From Candidatus Allofournierella merdigallinarum (GTDB lineage: Bacteria > Bacillota > Clostridia > Oscillospirales > Ruminococcaceae), in NCBI GenBank assembly GCA_019117205.1, contig DXAC01000086.1:1-51868 (forward strand): 51,868 nt of DNA. Reading direction: 5' to 3'. This document shows positions 8,574 to 16,559 of this stretch, piece by piece; within the stretch, counting starts at the first letter, position 1, and each line of letters begins with the position of its first letter. A program made the position numbers and the translations under genes. The notes beneath the pieces were generated by a model that saw only the letters and a program-made list of their open reading frames with translations, was not told where the DNA came from and made no database searches.

Positions 8574-10365
8574 ACTGTTCTATCGCTGGCTGCTGCCCCA
8601 AACGGCGGCGGGGACGCTGGCGGTGCTGGCCTGCCTGGCCCTTGCGCCGCTGCTGAACAGACTGCGGCCCGCCGCCCGGGCCCGGGCGATGGGGGCGGCT
8701 TTCCTGCTGTTTCTGGTGCCGGTGGGGCCGGCGCTGGCCCTGTTTTTCGCGGCAAAGCCCGCCCCGATGGCCGCTCCGCTGGCCCCGGTGGGCCAGGCGC
8801 TGGACACCGCCGCCCGCGCCGCCCAAAGCGCCGCCCCGGCGGTGGCGCCGGCAGCTGGCGGCGGGCTGGCCGCTACCCCCGCGCCGGATCCGGCGGCCCT
8901 GGTGCTGGCGGCGCTGCCCTGGGTCTGGGCCGCGGGCGCCGTGGCGTGTACTTTCTGGCAGTGGGGCAGGTACCTTGTGTTCCGCCGGGGGCTGGAGAAG
9001 CTCTCCGCCCCGGCGCAGGCGTGGCAGGAGGACCTGTGGCAGGAGGCGTGCGCCGCGGCGGGGGTGGCCCGCCCGCCCCGCCTGCGGGCCTGCCACGGCC
9101 TTACCGGCCCGGTGATGGCCGGCCTTGGGCGGCCGGTGCTCTATCTGCCGGCGGAGATGCCGCCGGCCCGGCTGGAGCTGGCGATGCTCCACGAGGCGGC
9201 CCACCTGCGCCGGGGGGACCTGTGGGTCAAGGCGCTGGCGCGGCTGTGCTGCCGGCTGCACTGGTTCGACCCCCTGTGCGCCCTCCACGCGGCGCGTTTG
9301 AGCCGGGCCTGTGAGTACGCCTGCGACGAGCAGGCCGCCGCCGGGCTGGACGAATCCGGCCGCAGGGCCTACGGCCTGCTGCTGCTGGACGCGGCCCAAA
9401 GCCGCCCGCTGCCCGCCGGCGCGGCGGGGCTGGGCGGCTGCCAAAAGGAGCTGAAAGCCCGCCTGGCGGCGCTGCTGCATCCGGCGGCCCCCGGCCGGCG
9501 CTTCACCGCCGGGGTGGCCGCAGCGCTGGCCGCAGCCCTCTGCCTCTCCGCCTGCGCGGCGGCGGGCCTCTCCGCCTCGGAGGCCCCGGTGTCCGCCCCG
9601 GTGAGCAGCGCCTCGCCCCAGCCCCTTTCGGGCGGGGAGGAGGATGCCTCCGAACCGGAAAGCCAGCCGGAGGCAACGCCGCTGCCCCTGCCCATGGAGG
9701 AGCCGGCGGAAAAGCCGGAACTGCGGGAGGGCGAGGCCCAGGTGAAGTGGGAACACTGGACCGAGACCATCGTCGCCGAGACCGACTATACCCAGGACGA
9801 GACCCTGCCCCTGCACAGCTATGTGCTGGAGCGGAAAGCGCTGGACGGAGCCGAGGAGGTCAGCGGCTGGGTGTTTTACAACGAGCTGGGCGCGGTGGTG
9901 CGCAAAGAGCCTCTGGACCGGGTGGAATTGCAACCCGCGGTGCGGGGGATAGGCCGGGTCAACGGCGAGCCCGCCACCAACCTTGCCGCCGGCGACCTGA
10001 CCGGGTTTGCCTGGCCGGTGCCGGACTACACCGGCGTCAGCCGCTGGAAAAGCGACTACCACAAAGGTGCCGACCTGATGGCAACCCGCGGCAGTGAAGT
10101 GCTGGCCATGGCGGCGGGCACCGTGACCATGGCCCAGTGGCATTACAGCTACGGCAACGTGGTGCAGATCGACCACGGCAACGGCCTTTCCACCCTTTAC
10201 GCTCACCTGGAGAGCATGGATGCGGCGGTGGGGGACAAGGTGGCCCAGGGCCAGCAGATCGGCACGGTGGGCTCCACCGGCAACACCACCGGCGTCCAGT
10301 GCCATGTGGAGGTCCACCAGGACGGCGCGCTGCGGGATCTGCACGACTACTTCCCCGACGCCTGA
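8566..10365 (+). CDS. M56 (BlaR1-type) membrane metalloprotease fused to M23 peptidase domain
   Basis: Product of 599 residues. An N-terminal multi-pass region carries the M56 zinc motif HEAAH (His209-His213) and a downstream CEYACDEQA helix, as in BlaR1/MecR1. A transmembrane segment near residues 310-335 is followed by a Pro/Glu/Ser-rich linker and, instead of a penicillin-binding sensor, a C-terminal LytM/M23 domain. There HKGAD gives His499 and Asp503, LYAHL is kept, and His580 in QCHVEV is the third metal ligand; the first His of the usual HxH is Gln578. The domain should lie outside the membrane. Probable role: cell-wall sensing and release of the upstream repressor. An intact peptidase activity of the M23 part is doubtful. 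Confidence 0.88.
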   Translation: MSELFYRWLLPQTAAGTLAVLACLALAPLLNRLRPAARARAMGAAFLLFLVPVGPALALFFAAKPAPMAAPLAPVGQALDTAARAAQSAAPAVAPAAGGGLAATPAPDPAALVLAALPWVWAAGAVACTFWQWGRYLVFRRGLEKLSAPAQAWQEDLWQEACAAAGVARPPRLRACHGLTGPVMAGLGRPVLYLPAEMPPARLELAMLHEAAHLRRGDLWVKALARLCCRLHWFDPLCALHAARLSRACEYACDEQAAAGLDESGRRAYGLLLLDAAQSRPLPAGAAGLGGCQKELKARLAALLHPAAPGRRFTAGVAAALAAALCLSACAAAGLSASEAPVSAPVSSASPQPLSGGEEDASEPESQPEATPLPLPMEEPAEKPELREGEAQVKWEHWTETIVAETDYTQDETLPLHSYVLERKALDGAEEVSGWVFYNELGAVVRKEPLDRVELQPAVRGIGRVNGEPATNLAAGDLTGFAWPVPDYTGVSRWKSDYHKGADLMATRGSEVLAMAAGTVTMAQWHYSYGNVVQIDHGNGLSTLYAHLESMDAAVGDKVAQGQQIGTVGSTGNTTGVQCHVEVHQDGALRDLHDYFPDA

Positions 10366-10377
10366 CCGCGAAAACGC

Positions 10378-10412
10378 AAAAAAAGACCGCCCCCCGGTGG
10401 GGCGGCCTTTTT
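10378..10412. terminator. Bidirectional terminator, M56/M23 gene / fba
   Basis: GACCGCCCC and GGGGCGGCC pair around CCGGT, flanked by an A-tract (10378-10384) and TTTTT (10408-10412). It serves the plus-strand operon and the convergent fba gene. Confidence 0.9.
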
Positions 10413-10441
10413 CGGTTCAATGGCAAAGGGGAAGGGGACGC

Positions 10442-11305
10442 TTACGCCTTGCCCACGCTGCCGAACAGCTCCATCTTCTCCTTGACGGTGGCCTTGATGG
10501 CCTCAAAGCCGGGGGCCAGCAGCTTGCGGGGGTCGTAGCCCTTGCCCTGCTCGTCCTTGCCGGCCTCGATGTAGGCGCGGGTGGCGGCGGCAAAGCTCAG
10601 CTGGCACTCGGTGTTCACGTTGATCTTGGAAACGCCCAGGCTGATGGCCTTTTTGATCATGTCGGCGGGGATGCCGGTGCCGCCGTGCAGCACCAGGGGG
10701 ATGCCGCCGGTGGCCGCGTGGATCTTCTCCAGGGCGTCAAAGTCCAGCCCTTTCCAGTTGGCGGGGTATTTGCCGTGGATGTTGCCGATGCCGGCGGCCA
10801 GGAAATCGATGCCCAGGTCGGCGATGCGCTTGCACTCGGCGGGGTCGGCCACCTCGCCGGCGCCCACCACGCCGTCCTCCTCGCCGCCGATGGAGCCCAC
10901 CTCGGCCTCCACCGAAACGCCCATCTCATGGGCCAGCTTCACCAGCTCGGTGGTCTTGGCCACGTTCTCGTCGATGGGGTAGTGGCTGCCGTCGAACATG
11001 ATGCTGGAGAAACCGGCCTCCAGGCAGGCCTTGGCGCCCTCGTAGCTGCCGTGGTCCAGGTGCAGGGCCACCGGCACGGTGATGTTCAGGGTCTCCACCA
11101 TGGCTTTCACCATGGCGGCCACGGTCTTGTAGCCGGTCATGTACTTGCCCGCGCCCTCGGACACGCCCAGGATCACCGGGCTTTTCAGTTCCTGGGCGGT
11201 GAGCAGGACCGCCTTGGTCCACTCCAGGTTGTTGATGTTGAACTGACCCACGGCATAGTGGCCGTCCCGGGCCTTTTTGAGCATTTCGGTGGCGCTGACT
11301 AACAT
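10442..11305 (-). CDS. fba: Class II fructose-bisphosphate aldolase
   Basis: Zinc enzyme of glycolysis/gluconeogenesis cleaving fructose 1,6-bisphosphate to DHAP and glyceraldehyde 3-phosphate. The 287-residue product shows HLDHG (His82, Asp84, His85: catalytic Asp and zinc ligand), the EVGSIGGEEDG loop, a second zinc His in GNIHGKYP and LHGGTGIP. Size and loop fit the clostridial/Bacillus FbaA type; a tagatose-bisphosphate aldolase role is possible in this family. ATG 11305 follows GGAGGTCAATAAT. It has its own strong promoter. Confidence 0.95.
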   Translation of the reverse strand: MLVSATEMLKKARDGHYAVGQFNINNLEWTKAVLLTAQELKSPVILGVSEGAGKYMTGYKTVAAMVKAMVETLNITVPVALHLDHGSYEGAKACLEAGFSSIMFDGSHYPIDENVAKTTELVKLAHEMGVSVEAEVGSIGGEEDGVVGAGEVADPAECKRIADLGIDFLAAGIGNIHGKYPANWKGLDFDALEKIHAATGGIPLVLHGGTGIPADMIKKAISLGVSKINVNTECQLSFAAATRAYIEAGKDEQGKGYDPRKLLAPGFEAIKATVKEKMELFGSVGKA

Positions 11306-11346
11306 ATTATTGACCTCCGTTCCTTTGGATGGGTTTTTCCCACACA

Positions 11347-11375
11347 AGTATACCCTATCCCCGGTATAAAATCAA
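11347..11375 (-). promoter_or_regulatory. fba promoter
   Basis: On the minus strand TTGATT (11375-11370), a 17-base spacer and TATACT (11352-11347) match the sigma-A consensus closely, 42 bases before the fba start codon. Confidence 0.82.
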
Positions 11376-11382
11376 TGCAAAA

Positions 11383-12222
11383 TCAGCCTTTCGCGCCCCG
11401 GCTCCGCTTTTTCTCCCCGCCCCGGGGCAGGCTGGCCCGGGCGTAGTCGAAGATGAACTGCTGGGCGATGCCCTGATACCGCCGGCAGCACACCGGCGCG
11501 CCCCGGGGGAACAGCCGGCCCATCGCCCGCTTCATCCACACATCCATCGGCATGACCTCCCAGCGGGAGAGGCCGTAGAGCAAAACGCAGTCCGCCACCT
11601 TGGGGCCCACCCCCCTGATGGTCATCAGCAGGGCCCGGGCCTCGCCGGTGGGCAGGGCGGCCAGCGCCTCTTCGCTCACCCGCCCCGAGGCCACCGCCCG
11701 GGCCGCGTCGATGAGGTACGCCGCCCGCCAGCCCGCCCGCAGAAAGGCCAGGCTCTCCGGCGTTTGGGCGGCCAGCGCCTCGGGGGAGGGAAAGGCGTAA
11801 ATGTCCTCCGCCAGTTCCTCTCCCAGCCCCCGGCACAGCCGCGCCGTGATGGCCCGGATGCGGGGGATGTTGTTGTTCTGGCTGATGATAAAGCAGCACA
11901 GCGTCTCAAAAAAGGGCTGGCGCAGCACCCGGATGCCCGGGCGGTGCTCCACACACGCCGCCAGCCGCCTGCTGCCGGCGCAAAAGCGGGCCAGCAGGGC
12001 GGGGTAGTCCAGGTCCAGGGCGAAATAGTGCTCCCAGAAAGGCCGGTCTTTTTCCTCCGCCCCCTCCAGCACCAGGGCCGCGCCCTCCATCCGGGCGACC
12101 ACCGCCCGCCCGGCGGCCACGCCTGCCCAGGCCCCGCCCTTCAGCGGCTGCCACAAAAAGGTCTGGCCGCAGTCCAGCGCGGCGGCAAGGTCCAGCCCGC
12201 CCGTGTCTTCAAAACGGATCAC
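11383..12222 (-). CDS. 8-oxoguanine DNA glycosylase (OGG1-type, HhH-GPD)
   Basis: Base-excision repair enzyme that removes oxidised guanine and can cleave the abasic site. The 279-residue product has an OGG-type N-terminal domain (DCGQTFLWQPL, where bacterial and eukaryotic OGG1 read CGQ-FRW), the helix with FIISQNNNI, and the helix-hairpin-helix GVGPKVADCVLLYGL with catalytic Lys208, followed by PMDVW with catalytic Asp227. This Lys plus Asp pair marks a bifunctional glycosylase/lyase rather than AlkA. Start is GTG 12222, preceded by AAAGGAGGTGCGCTT. It has its own promoter. Confidence 0.9.
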   Translation of the reverse strand: MIRFEDTGGLDLAAALDCGQTFLWQPLKGGAWAGVAAGRAVVARMEGAALVLEGAEEKDRPFWEHYFALDLDYPALLARFCAGSRRLAACVEHRPGIRVLRQPFFETLCCFIISQNNNIPRIRAITARLCRGLGEELAEDIYAFPSPEALAAQTPESLAFLRAGWRAAYLIDAARAVASGRVSEEALAALPTGEARALLMTIRGVGPKVADCVLLYGLSRWEVMPMDVWMKRAMGRLFPRGAPVCCRRYQGIAQQFIFDYARASLPRGGEKKRSRGAKG

Positions 12223-12258
12223 AAGCGCACCTCCTTTTTCGTCGGTCAGGATACCTGT

Positions 12259-12287
12259 ACCATACCCGCCCGGGCGCGGAAAGTCAA
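12259..12287 (-). promoter_or_regulatory. Promoter of the OGG glycosylase gene
   Basis: Minus-strand TTGACT (12287-12282), 17-base spacer, TATGGT (12264-12259), about 37 bases before the GTG start. Confidence 0.72.
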
Positions 12288-12403
12288 GGCCCCGCCCCCG
12301 CCGCCGGCAGGAAAATAGAGAGAAAAAATCCGCAAAATGGGGGTAAAAACCGTCGAAATTCCAATATTGACAATTCGTTTATAACCCCCCGTTTACGGAA
12401 AAA

Positions 12404-12514
12404 CTTTCAACAATGCTGTGGAAAACCGGGTTGAAAACTTCCCGGACGGTGGAAAAATGGGCTCAAATATGCCGCTTGTCAACATTTTCAACAGGGTTTT
12501 CAACATGTGGAAAG
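12404..12514. other. Cluster of DnaA-box-like 9-mers in a non-coding region
   Basis: In the 480-base gene-free stretch 12288-12767, eight copies of a TTTTC(A/C)ACA-like 9-mer lie within 111 bases, in both orientations: 12404 CTTTCAACA, 12417 TGTGGAAAA, 12430 GGTTGAAAA, 12448 GGTGGAAAA, 12476 TTGTCAACA, 12485 and 12497 TTTTCAACA, 12506 TGTGGAAAG. The complement of the 12417 copy, TTTTCCACA, fits the relaxed DnaA-box consensus exactly; most others differ by one or two bases. A short A/T-rich stretch (12358-12385) precedes the cluster. A related block, GAAACCGGGTGAAAACTT, recurs at 12652-12668. Function is inferred only. Confidence 0.6.
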
Positions 12515-12680
12515 AAGAAATCCCCTTTACGAAGTGTATAACCCTCTTTACGCCGCCGCCCGCCGGTGTGCCATCGCCAAAGAATGGGCATAAACTTGCA
12601 GCAAAAAGCCCAAAATCTCCGGGCGGTATGCCCCCGCCCCGGGGCCGTGTCGAAACCGGGTGAAAACTTGCGGCAAACAC

Positions 12681-12709
12681 TGGCAAAAGAGGCGGGGTGG
12701 TGGTATACT
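12681..12709 (+). promoter_or_regulatory. rlmB promoter (extended -10)
   Basis: TGGTATACT (TG at 12701, TATACT 12704-12709) is an extended -10 with a weak -35 (TGGCAA, 12681-12686) at 17 bases. A small GGGCGG/CCGCCC hairpin follows in the leader before the ribosome site. Confidence 0.7.
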
Positions 12710-12767
12710 TTTCGTGTATGCATCTGTATGCCCGCGGGCGGCAGCCGCCCGCCAACAAGGAGAGAGT

Positions 12768-13559
12768 ATGCGCAACGAGCCGGACAAACACATCACGGAA
12801 GAAAAGGAGCAGGGCCTGGTCTGGGGCAAAAACCCGGTGGCGGAGCTGCTGAAAAGCGGCGCAGGGGTGGACACGGTGCTGCTCAGCGAAGGCCTGCCTC
12901 CCCCGGTGGCCGCCTACTACACTGCCCTGGCCAAGGAGGCGGGGGCGGTGGTCAAGCGGGTCCACCCGGGCAAGCTGCGGGCCAGCTGCGGCACCGACAG
13001 CCACCAGGGGGTGGCGGCCTGGGCGTCCCGCATCGCCTACGTCGGCGTGGAGGAGCTGCTGGCCGCGGCCCGGGAAAAGGGCGAAGCGCCCTTTCTGGTG
13101 CTGGCGGACGGGGTGGAGGACCCCCACAACCTGGGTGCCATCATCCGCTCGGCGCTGCTGTGCGGGGCCCACGGCCTGGTCATCCCCAGGCGGGGCGGCG
13201 CGGCGGTGACCGCCACCGCGCTGAAGAGCAGCGCCGGCGCGGCCGCGCGGCTGCCGGTGGCCCGGGTGGCCAACATTGGCGAGTGCATCCGCCGGCTGAA
13301 AGAGCAGGGCGTGTTTGTCTACTGCGCCCAGATGGGCGGCCAGCCCCTGGAGAAGAGCGACCTCACCGGCCCGGTGGCGCTGGTGCTGGGCAGCGAGGGC
13401 AGGGGGGTGAGCCCCCTGGTGGAAAAGCTGTGCGACGGGGCGGTGAGCCTGGAGATGGCCGGGCGCGGCACCGGCGTGGACAGCTTCAACGTGTCGGTGG
13501 CGGCGGGGATCATCCTCTACGAGATCGCCCGCCAGCGGCGGAACACGACTTCCCTTTGA
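12768..13559 (+). CDS. rlmB: 23S rRNA 2'-O-methyltransferase, TrmH/RlmB family
   Basis: SPOUT-class methyltransferase, probably forming Gm2251 in 23S rRNA. The 263-residue product has the N-terminal substrate-binding domain (VWGKNPVAELLKSG) and the three SPOUT motifs: DPHNLGAIIRSA, LVLGSEGRGVS and FNVSVAAGIILYE, which together make the knotted SAM site. Start ATG 12768 follows AAGGAGAGAGT. The next gene starts 18 bases after its stop. A different TrmH-family target (tRNA) cannot be excluded from sequence alone. Confidence 0.92.
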   Translation: MRNEPDKHITEEKEQGLVWGKNPVAELLKSGAGVDTVLLSEGLPPPVAAYYTALAKEAGAVVKRVHPGKLRASCGTDSHQGVAAWASRIAYVGVEELLAAAREKGEAPFLVLADGVEDPHNLGAIIRSALLCGAHGLVIPRRGGAAVTATALKSSAGAAARLPVARVANIGECIRRLKEQGVFVYCAQMGGQPLEKSDLTGPVALVLGSEGRGVSPLVEKLCDGAVSLEMAGRGTGVDSFNVSVAAGIILYEIARQRRNTTSL

Positions 13560-13577
13560 TGTTTGGAGGAATGAACA

Positions 13578-16322
13578 GTGCCTGACAATCGTTTTTCCAG
13601 CTCGGTGGACGAGATCCTGGAGGGCCTGAAGCAGCGCCAGGCCGCCGCCCCGGCCAACGACCGGGAGGTGGACGAGATCCTGGCGGACCTGGGCCTGGGG
13701 GACGGCCTGCCCCGGCCGGCGGCCAAGCCCGCTCCGGCGAAAGCGCAGGTGGAAAAGGCCGCGCCGGCCCCGGCCAAGGCGGCAACGCCCGCCCCGGCGA
13801 AAACGCCCGCCCGCCCGGCGGAGGCGGCCAAGCCCGCCCCGGCGAAAGCGCAGGTGGAAAAGGCAGCGCCGGCCCCGGCCAAGGCGGCAACGCCCACCCC
13901 GGTGGAAAAGGCTGCGCCCGCCCCGGCGAAAGCGGCGGCGGAAAAGGCCGCGCCCGCCCCGTCCCGGCAGCTCAAGCGCCCCGCCGAGGACCCGGTGGTC
14001 CGCCAGGTGCGCGAGACGGTGGAGGAGGGGCCCGCCGCCCCGCCCTTTGCCTTTGGCGCGGGCACCGTGAGCGAGACCATGCAGTTCGACGCGGACTTCC
14101 AGAAATTCTTCAGCGAGCGGGTGGCGGTGATCCCCGACGAGGAGCCGGAGCAGCATCCGGGCTTCTTCGCCCGCTTTTTGCGCCACAAAGACGACGACGC
14201 CGGCTTTGAGGAGGACGAGGATCTGGAGCCCACCGGCACGGTGCGGGTGGACGAGCCCACCCTGATGATCCCCCCCGCCGCCGCCGCGCCGGAGGAGGAG
14301 CCGGTGGCCCTGCCGGTGAGCGAGCCCACCCGGCCCGCCGCCCCGAAACAGGCCGGCCCGGCGCCCCAGAAAGGGGACACCGGCGTCATCCGGCTGGAGG
14401 CGGAGGACCAGGCGGCCACCCGGGAGGTGGGCGAGCTGTCCGGCGACACCGGCTCCATCCGCTTTGAGCAGCAGCCCGCGGAGGAAGAGGCCCCTGAGGA
14501 GCCCGCCCGGCGGGGCTTTCTGCCCCGGCTGTTCGGCGGGCGGGAGGAACCCGCCGACGCGCCTTTCGAGGAGGCGTCCGCCCCGGAATACATCGACGAC
14601 TACGAGGACCCCGCCGACGCCGACGCGGTGCGCCAGGAGCTGGCGGGTATGCGCCGCCGGCTGGGCCTGCGGGCGGCGGTCAGCGCCGTGGCGGCGCTGG
14701 CGCTGCTGTACCTGGGCCTTGCCACCGGCGGCGGTCTGCTGCCCCCGGTGGGCCCGGTGGACCCGGCCCTCGCCCCCGCCGCCTACCTGGCCGCCCAGCT
14801 CATCCTGCTGGCGGCGGTGTGCGCGGTGAACTGGCGGGTGTTCGCCAGCGGCATCCCCGGCATCTGGGCCGCGCCCAGCGCCGACACCATCCCCGCCCTG
14901 GCGGCCGTGGGGGCCGCCCTCCAGCTGGTGGTGCAGCTGGCGGGGGCGGAAAAGTTCGACGCGGAAAAGCTCACCCTCTTCGCCGCCCCGGCGGCGCTGC
15001 TGCTCTGCCTCAACGCCCTGGGCCGCTTCGTGATGCAGGGGGTGGTGGTCCGCAACTTCCAGTCGGCCAGCGCGCCGGGCGTGCACACCGCCGCCCTGCT
15101 GCTGGAGGACGAGGAGCTGGCCGCCCGGCTCACCCAGGGCCTGGGCGAGCCTGCCCCCTGCGTGCTGGTGAACCGCCCCGCCGAACTGGTCAAGGGATTT
15201 TTGCGCCACAGCTTCTCCCGGCGCCCCAGCGACAGCCTGGCCCAAAAGCTCGGCTGGCTGCTGGCGGGCGGGGGGCTGGTGGCCGCCCTGATCTGCCTGT
15301 TTACCGCCCAGGGCCCCGCCGCGGCCGTCACCGCCCTGGCGGGGGCGCTGTGCCTGGGCGCGCCGCTGGCCGCCACCCTGCTCAGCGCCATCCCCGCCCT
15401 GCTGGCCCAGAAAAGCGCCGCCCAGGTGGGGGCGGTGGTGCCGGGGGCGGACGCCGCCGCCCAGCTGGGCCGGGCCAACGTGGCGCTGGTGGGCGCCAAA
15501 GACCTGGTGCCCGGCGCCAGCGTGCGGCTGCACGGCATCAAGACCTTTGAAAAGCAGCGCATCGACCTGGCCATCCTCTACGCGGCCTCGGTGCTCATCG
15601 AGGGCTGCGACACCATGCGGGATGTGTTCATGAAGATCATCCAGGGCAAGACCGAGATGCTCTTCCCGGTGGAGAACCTGGAAAACCTGCCCGGCTACGG
15701 CTTCACCGCCTGGGTGAACAACAACCGGGTGATCCTGGGCACCCGGGCTTTCATGCAGCAGCAGGGCCTGGAGATCCCCAGCCTGGACTATGAGCAGCGC
15801 TACACCAAGGGCAAGCGGCTGCCGGTGTACCTGGCGGTGAGCGGCCGGCTGTTCGCCATGTTCCTGGTGAGCTACAAGGCCAATCCCCAGGTGGCGCAGG
15901 CGCTGGACGACCTGCGGCGGCAGGGGGTGTCCCTGCTGGTGCAGAGCGACGACTTCGACCTCACCGGCGAGGGGCTGGCCGCCCTCTACGGCCTGCCCGC
16001 CGGCAGCGTGAAAGTGCTCACCGGCGCCGAGCGCCGGCTGCTCGCCCCCGTCACCGCCCCCGCACGGGACAGCGAGGGCTGCATGATCCATCTGGGCAGC
16101 CTGGCCTCGTTCACCGGCGGCCTGCGGGCCGCCGCCGGCGCCGCCTGGGGCGAGCGGGTGGCCAGCCTGGTGCAGGCGGCCGGCGTGGCCGTGAGCTGCC
16201 TGCTGGCGCTGGTCATGGCGTTCACCGGCGGCATCGGGGCGCTGGGCCTGCCGGCCCTGCTGCTCTACCAGGCCGCCTGGGCGGTGCTCACCCTGTGTAT
16301 GCCGCTGCTCAAGAAATACTGA
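13578..16322 (+). CDS. P-type-ATPase-like membrane protein lacking the phosphorylation site, with long disordered N-terminus
   Basis: Product of 914 residues of no named family. Residues 1-350 are low-complexity Pro/Ala/Lys/Glu, with VDEIL twice (about 11 and 33) and TG-x-(V/I)-R three times. From about 355 there are four hydrophobic segments, then a pair around 550-620, and two at the C-terminus: eight in total, as in P1B ATPases. LCLGAPLAATLLSAIPALLA stands where these pumps have the CPC helix, GAVVPGADAAAQL resembles their GILIKGGEALE, and a nucleotide-domain-like PGYGFTAWVNNNRVILGTR follows. The DKTGT site is replaced by VGAKDLVPG and I find no TGES, so pumping activity is unlikely. GTG 13578 follows GGAGGA at 7 bases. 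Confidence 0.7.
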   Translation: MPDNRFSSSVDEILEGLKQRQAAAPANDREVDEILADLGLGDGLPRPAAKPAPAKAQVEKAAPAPAKAATPAPAKTPARPAEAAKPAPAKAQVEKAAPAPAKAATPTPVEKAAPAPAKAAAEKAAPAPSRQLKRPAEDPVVRQVRETVEEGPAAPPFAFGAGTVSETMQFDADFQKFFSERVAVIPDEEPEQHPGFFARFLRHKDDDAGFEEDEDLEPTGTVRVDEPTLMIPPAAAAPEEEPVALPVSEPTRPAAPKQAGPAPQKGDTGVIRLEAEDQAATREVGELSGDTGSIRFEQQPAEEEAPEEPARRGFLPRLFGGREEPADAPFEEASAPEYIDDYEDPADADAVRQELAGMRRRLGLRAAVSAVAALALLYLGLATGGGLLPPVGPVDPALAPAAYLAAQLILLAAVCAVNWRVFASGIPGIWAAPSADTIPALAAVGAALQLVVQLAGAEKFDAEKLTLFAAPAALLLCLNALGRFVMQGVVVRNFQSASAPGVHTAALLLEDEELAARLTQGLGEPAPCVLVNRPAELVKGFLRHSFSRRPSDSLAQKLGWLLAGGGLVAALICLFTAQGPAAAVTALAGALCLGAPLAATLLSAIPALLAQKSAAQVGAVVPGADAAAQLGRANVALVGAKDLVPGASVRLHGIKTFEKQRIDLAILYAASVLIEGCDTMRDVFMKIIQGKTEMLFPVENLENLPGYGFTAWVNNNRVILGTRAFMQQQGLEIPSLDYEQRYTKGKRLPVYLAVSGRLFAMFLVSYKANPQVAQALDDLRRQGVSLLVQSDDFDLTGEGLAALYGLPAGSVKVLTGAERRLLAPVTAPARDSEGCMIHLGSLASFTGGLRAAAGAAWGERVASLVQAAGVAVSCLLALVMAFTGGIGALGLPALLLYQAAWAVLTLCMPLLKKY
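13719..13895 (+). repeat. Tandem-like direct repeat inside the pseudo-ATPase gene
   Basis: A 72-base unit (13719-13790) recurs almost unchanged at 13824-13895, a period of 105 bases (35 codons). It encodes the A-K-P-A-P-A-K-A-Q-V-E-K segment and its Ala/Pro-rich continuation twice. Further partial copies follow. The near identity at DNA level suggests recent expansion by slippage or recombination. Confidence 0.85.
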
Positions 16323-16328
16323 CCGGAT

Positions 16329-16360
16329 CCCGCCGGGGCGCGCCCCGGCGGGCTTTTTTT
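16329..16360 (+). terminator. Intrinsic terminator after the pseudo-ATPase gene
   Basis: CCCGCCGGGGCG directly abuts its complement CGCCCCGGCGGG, followed by seven T. It ends the rlmB unit. Confidence 0.92.
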
Positions 16361-16461
16361 GTCCCGCTTCGCCCCGGCGCGCGGCGCGTCAATAGGCAAA
16401 ATCCACAAAGCTGCAAGCGGATTTTGTGCAGCTCGCACCCGTGTTTTCATCGGAATGGTTC

Positions 16462-16490
16462 TTTAAAAAACGCTCGTTCTGTGTTAAAAT
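16462..16490 (+). promoter_or_regulatory. Promoter of the EF-G paralogue
   Basis: TTTAAA (16462-16467), 17-base spacer and TAAAAT (16485-16490) preceded by TG (extended -10). The leader up to 16559 contains the inverted repeat CTACCGC/GCGGTAG (16504-16510, 16534-16540) just ahead of the ribosome site. Confidence 0.6.
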
Positions 16491-16559
16491 TTTTTATAGG
16501 TTGCTACCGCTGCACCACATTGAACCAATCAGGGCGGTAGAAGAGAGGTTTTTTGAATT

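Noticed and set aside
12367-12395. TTGACA as a promoter -35
   Set aside because: No acceptable -10 box occurs 16-18 bases downstream (CGTTTA), and rlmB has a better extended -10 promoter closer by.
12358-12514. Main chromosomal replication origin
   Set aside because: The cluster is oriC-like, but dnaA/dnaN are absent and the ribosomal operon at the left end would run against replication. Kept only as a DnaA-box-like cluster.
13719-13895. CRISPR-like repeats
   Set aside because: Only two long copies at codon-multiple spacing inside a reading frame; they encode a protein repeat.
12393-16091. Very long open frames antisense to real genes, here and at 1329-3581, 4892-8053, 16494-18815, 19501-21573 and 40941-44339
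   Set aside because: High G/C at third positions removes stop codons from the antisense frames. The products are His/Gly/Ala/Val/Arg-rich shadows without family motifs, and the sense frames carry recognised proteins with ribosome sites.
16500-16545. tRNA-like segment (GGTTCAAT on the minus strand)
   Set aside because: No D-arm, anticodon arm or acceptor stem of correct spacing can be drawn; only a CTACCGC/GCGGTAG hairpin is present.
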